Assembly: GCF_013334205.1 (NCBI RefSeq)
Contig: NZ_CP054424.1
Span: forward strand, 3,756,376-3,820,375
DNA length: 64,000 nucleotides
From: Rhodoferax sp. BAB1
GTDB lineage: Bacteria; Pseudomonadota; Gammaproteobacteria; Burkholderiales; Burkholderiaceae_C
Direction of reading: 5' to 3'
Part shown: positions 62,977 to 64,000 of the stretch, one piece after another
How positions within the stretch are numbered: position 1 is the stretch's first letter
Layout: every line of letters begins with the position of its first letter
Notes under the pieces: generated by a model
What the model was told of the DNA's origin: nothing
Databases searched by the model: none
Seen by the model: the letters and a program-made list of their open reading frames with translations, nothing else
Position numbers and translations under genes: made by a program

Positions 62977-63300
62977 ATGACGCAAACTGTTGTTTCTGTC
63001 GTCCTTTTCCTTGTCATCCTGGCCCTGCTGCCGCCGGCGGTGCGGTGGTTCCAGCAGCGTGCCCCGGGCGGCGCATCCAATGCCGCTGTTTCCCGCATCG
63101 TCTCGTCCCTGGCCGTCGGCCCACAGCAAAGGGTGGTGACCGTCGAGGTCGGCCCCGAGGGCGCCCGCACCTGGCTGGTGCTGGGCGTGACGGCGCAGAA
63201 CATCACCTGTCTGCACAGCATGCCGGCGGCTTCGGCGCCGGCGCGCAGCGTGTTTGCAGCACCGGCCGGCAAGGCGCCGGCCGACGGGGACACGGCCTGA
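62977..63300 (+). CDS. fliO: Flagellar biosynthesis protein FliO
   Basis: 107 residues with one N-terminal membrane helix ([20 protein letters not shown]) and the short FliO domain ([36 protein letters not shown]). FliO helps assemble FliP. The stop overlaps the fliP ATG as TGATG. Confidence 0.93.
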   Translation: MTQTVVSVVLFLVILALLPPAVRWFQQRAPGGASNAAVSRIVSSLAVGPQQRVVTVEVGPEGARTWLVLGVTAQNITCLHSMPAASAPARSVFAAPAGKAPADGDTA

Positions 63301-64000
63301 TGCGTCACAGCGTCTTCCGCAGCTTCCTGCGCATGGCGGCTGGTCCGCTTGCCATGCTGCTCCTGCTGCTGGCGGCGCCGGTGCTGGCGCAGGAAAATGC
63401 GCCGCTGGGGGCGTCCCAGATCAACCCCACCCAGCTGCCCCTGATCGTGGGGAACGACGCATCGGGCACCAACTACTCGGTGCCGATCCAGACCCTGCTG
63501 TTCTTCACGGCGCTGTCCTTCCTGCCGGCCATCCTGCTCATGATGACGGGTTTCACCCGCATCGTCATCGTGCTGTCCCTGCTGCGCCAGGCGCTGGGCA
63601 CGCAGTCGGCGCCGCCCAACCAGGTGGTCATCGGCCTGTCGCTGTTCCTGACCTTCTTTGTCATGGGGCCGACCTTCGACCGTATCTACGCCGACGCCTA
63701 CCTGCCCTACACGCAGAACGTCATCAGCTTCGACCAGGCGCTGGCGCGTGGTGAGGCGCCGATCCGCCAGTTCATGACCAAGCAGACGCGGCAGTCGGAC
63801 TACGCGCTGTTTGCCAAGCTGGCCAAGCTGGATCCGGCGGTCAAGATCGACACCGCCCCCATGCGCGTGCTGATCCCGGCCTTCGTCACCAGTGAGCTCA
63901 AGACCGCCTTCCAGATCGGTTTCCTGATCTTCATCCCCTTTCTGGTGATCGACATCGTGGTGGCCAGCGTGCTGATGTCGCTGGGCATGATGATGCTGTC
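63300..64000 (+). CDS. fliP: Flagellar export apparatus protein FliP (3' truncated by the window)
   Basis: The first 233 codons are present; the frame is still open at the end of the window. A signal-like N-terminus ([14 protein letters not shown]) precedes the FliP core: [60 protein letters not shown], and [20 protein letters not shown]. FliP forms the core export gate with FliQ and FliR, which should lie beyond the window. Confidence 0.97.
   Translation, partial: MRHSVFRSFLRMAAGPLAMLLLLLAAPVLAQENAPLGASQINPTQLPLIVGNDASGTNYSVPIQTLLFFTALSFLPAILLMMTGFTRIVIVLSLLRQALGTQSAPPNQVVIGLSLFLTFFVMGPTFDRIYADAYLPYTQNVISFDQALARGEAPIRQFMTKQTRQSDYALFAKLAKLDPAVKIDTAPMRVLIPAFVTSELKTAFQIGFLIFIPFLVIDIVVASVLMSLGMMML

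Noticed and set aside
1..64000. tRNA, rRNA or CRISPR array
   Set aside because: No cloverleaf-like CCA-ending sequence, rRNA segment or regularly spaced direct repeat was noticed by eye; a covariance-model search would be needed to exclude small RNAs.

Overview
The window is high-G+C DNA from a motile betaproteobacterium of the order Burkholderiales, most likely a Comamonadaceae-type organism. I infer this from the gene order (flgA divergent from flgBCDEFGHIJKL, then flgMN; flhDC-motAB-cheYZ-flhBAFG-fliA; flagellins-fliDST; fliE divergent from fliFGHIJK-fliLMNOP), from a Bug-type tricarboxylate-binding protein, a DUF2917 protein, SlyX, and overall base composition. No rRNA, tRNA or CRISPR array was seen.

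Layout. (1) 1-13.3 kb is housekeeping, regulatory and c-di-GMP sequence. It holds the 3' part of a GGDEF-EAL protein, two PilZ paralogues, a secreted histidine phosphatase, slyX, a LysR regulator divergent from a DUF2917 gene, a LuxR regulator divergent from a DUF3237-Bug operon, a minus-strand metabolic run (EamA exporter, aminotransferase, PhzF, VOC protein, histidine phosphatase) and an HDOD protein. (2) 13.4-25.5 kb holds the rod, hook and ring genes flgLKJIHGFEDCB on the minus strand, with divergent flgA and flgMN. (3) 25.5-26.9 kb is a lower-G+C insertion with two orphan genes and integron-cassette-like junctions. (4) 27-37.4 kb is the minus-strand regulatory, export and motor block: flhD, flhC, motA, motB, cheY, cheZ, flhB, flhA, flhF, flhG, fliA. 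(5) 37.7-46.1 kb is a sugar island: CDP-6-deoxyhexose synthesis, C-methylation, FkbM methylation, acetylation, and a TPR-SPINDLY/OGT glycosyltransferase that abuts a flagellin gene. (6) 46.2-53.7 kb holds three flagellin genes, fliD, fliS and fliT. (7) 53.7-64 kb holds fliE (minus) and fliFGHIJK-fliLMNOP; fliP runs off the end.

How it fits together. FlhDC would sit at the top of the hierarchy and turn on the hook-basal-body and export genes. FliA, restrained by FlgM, would then drive flagellin, cap and chaperone genes. I found a recurrent FliA-type promoter (TCAAGTT, 12-13 bp, GCCGATAA-like) before flgM, fliC2, fliC3, fliD and fliS. Several operators could be read directly: a T-N11-A palindrome for the LysR gene, a 28-bp palindrome for the LuxR gene, a 30-bp palindrome between flgB and flgA, and a 21-bp palindrome before flhD.

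The most unusual points are the predicted flagellin-glycosylation system (island plus OGT-like enzyme next to mosaic flagellins), the FlhG-like protein that lacks a Walker A loop and loses its stop codon at a C7 tract just before fliA, and the cassette-like insertion between flgN and fliA.
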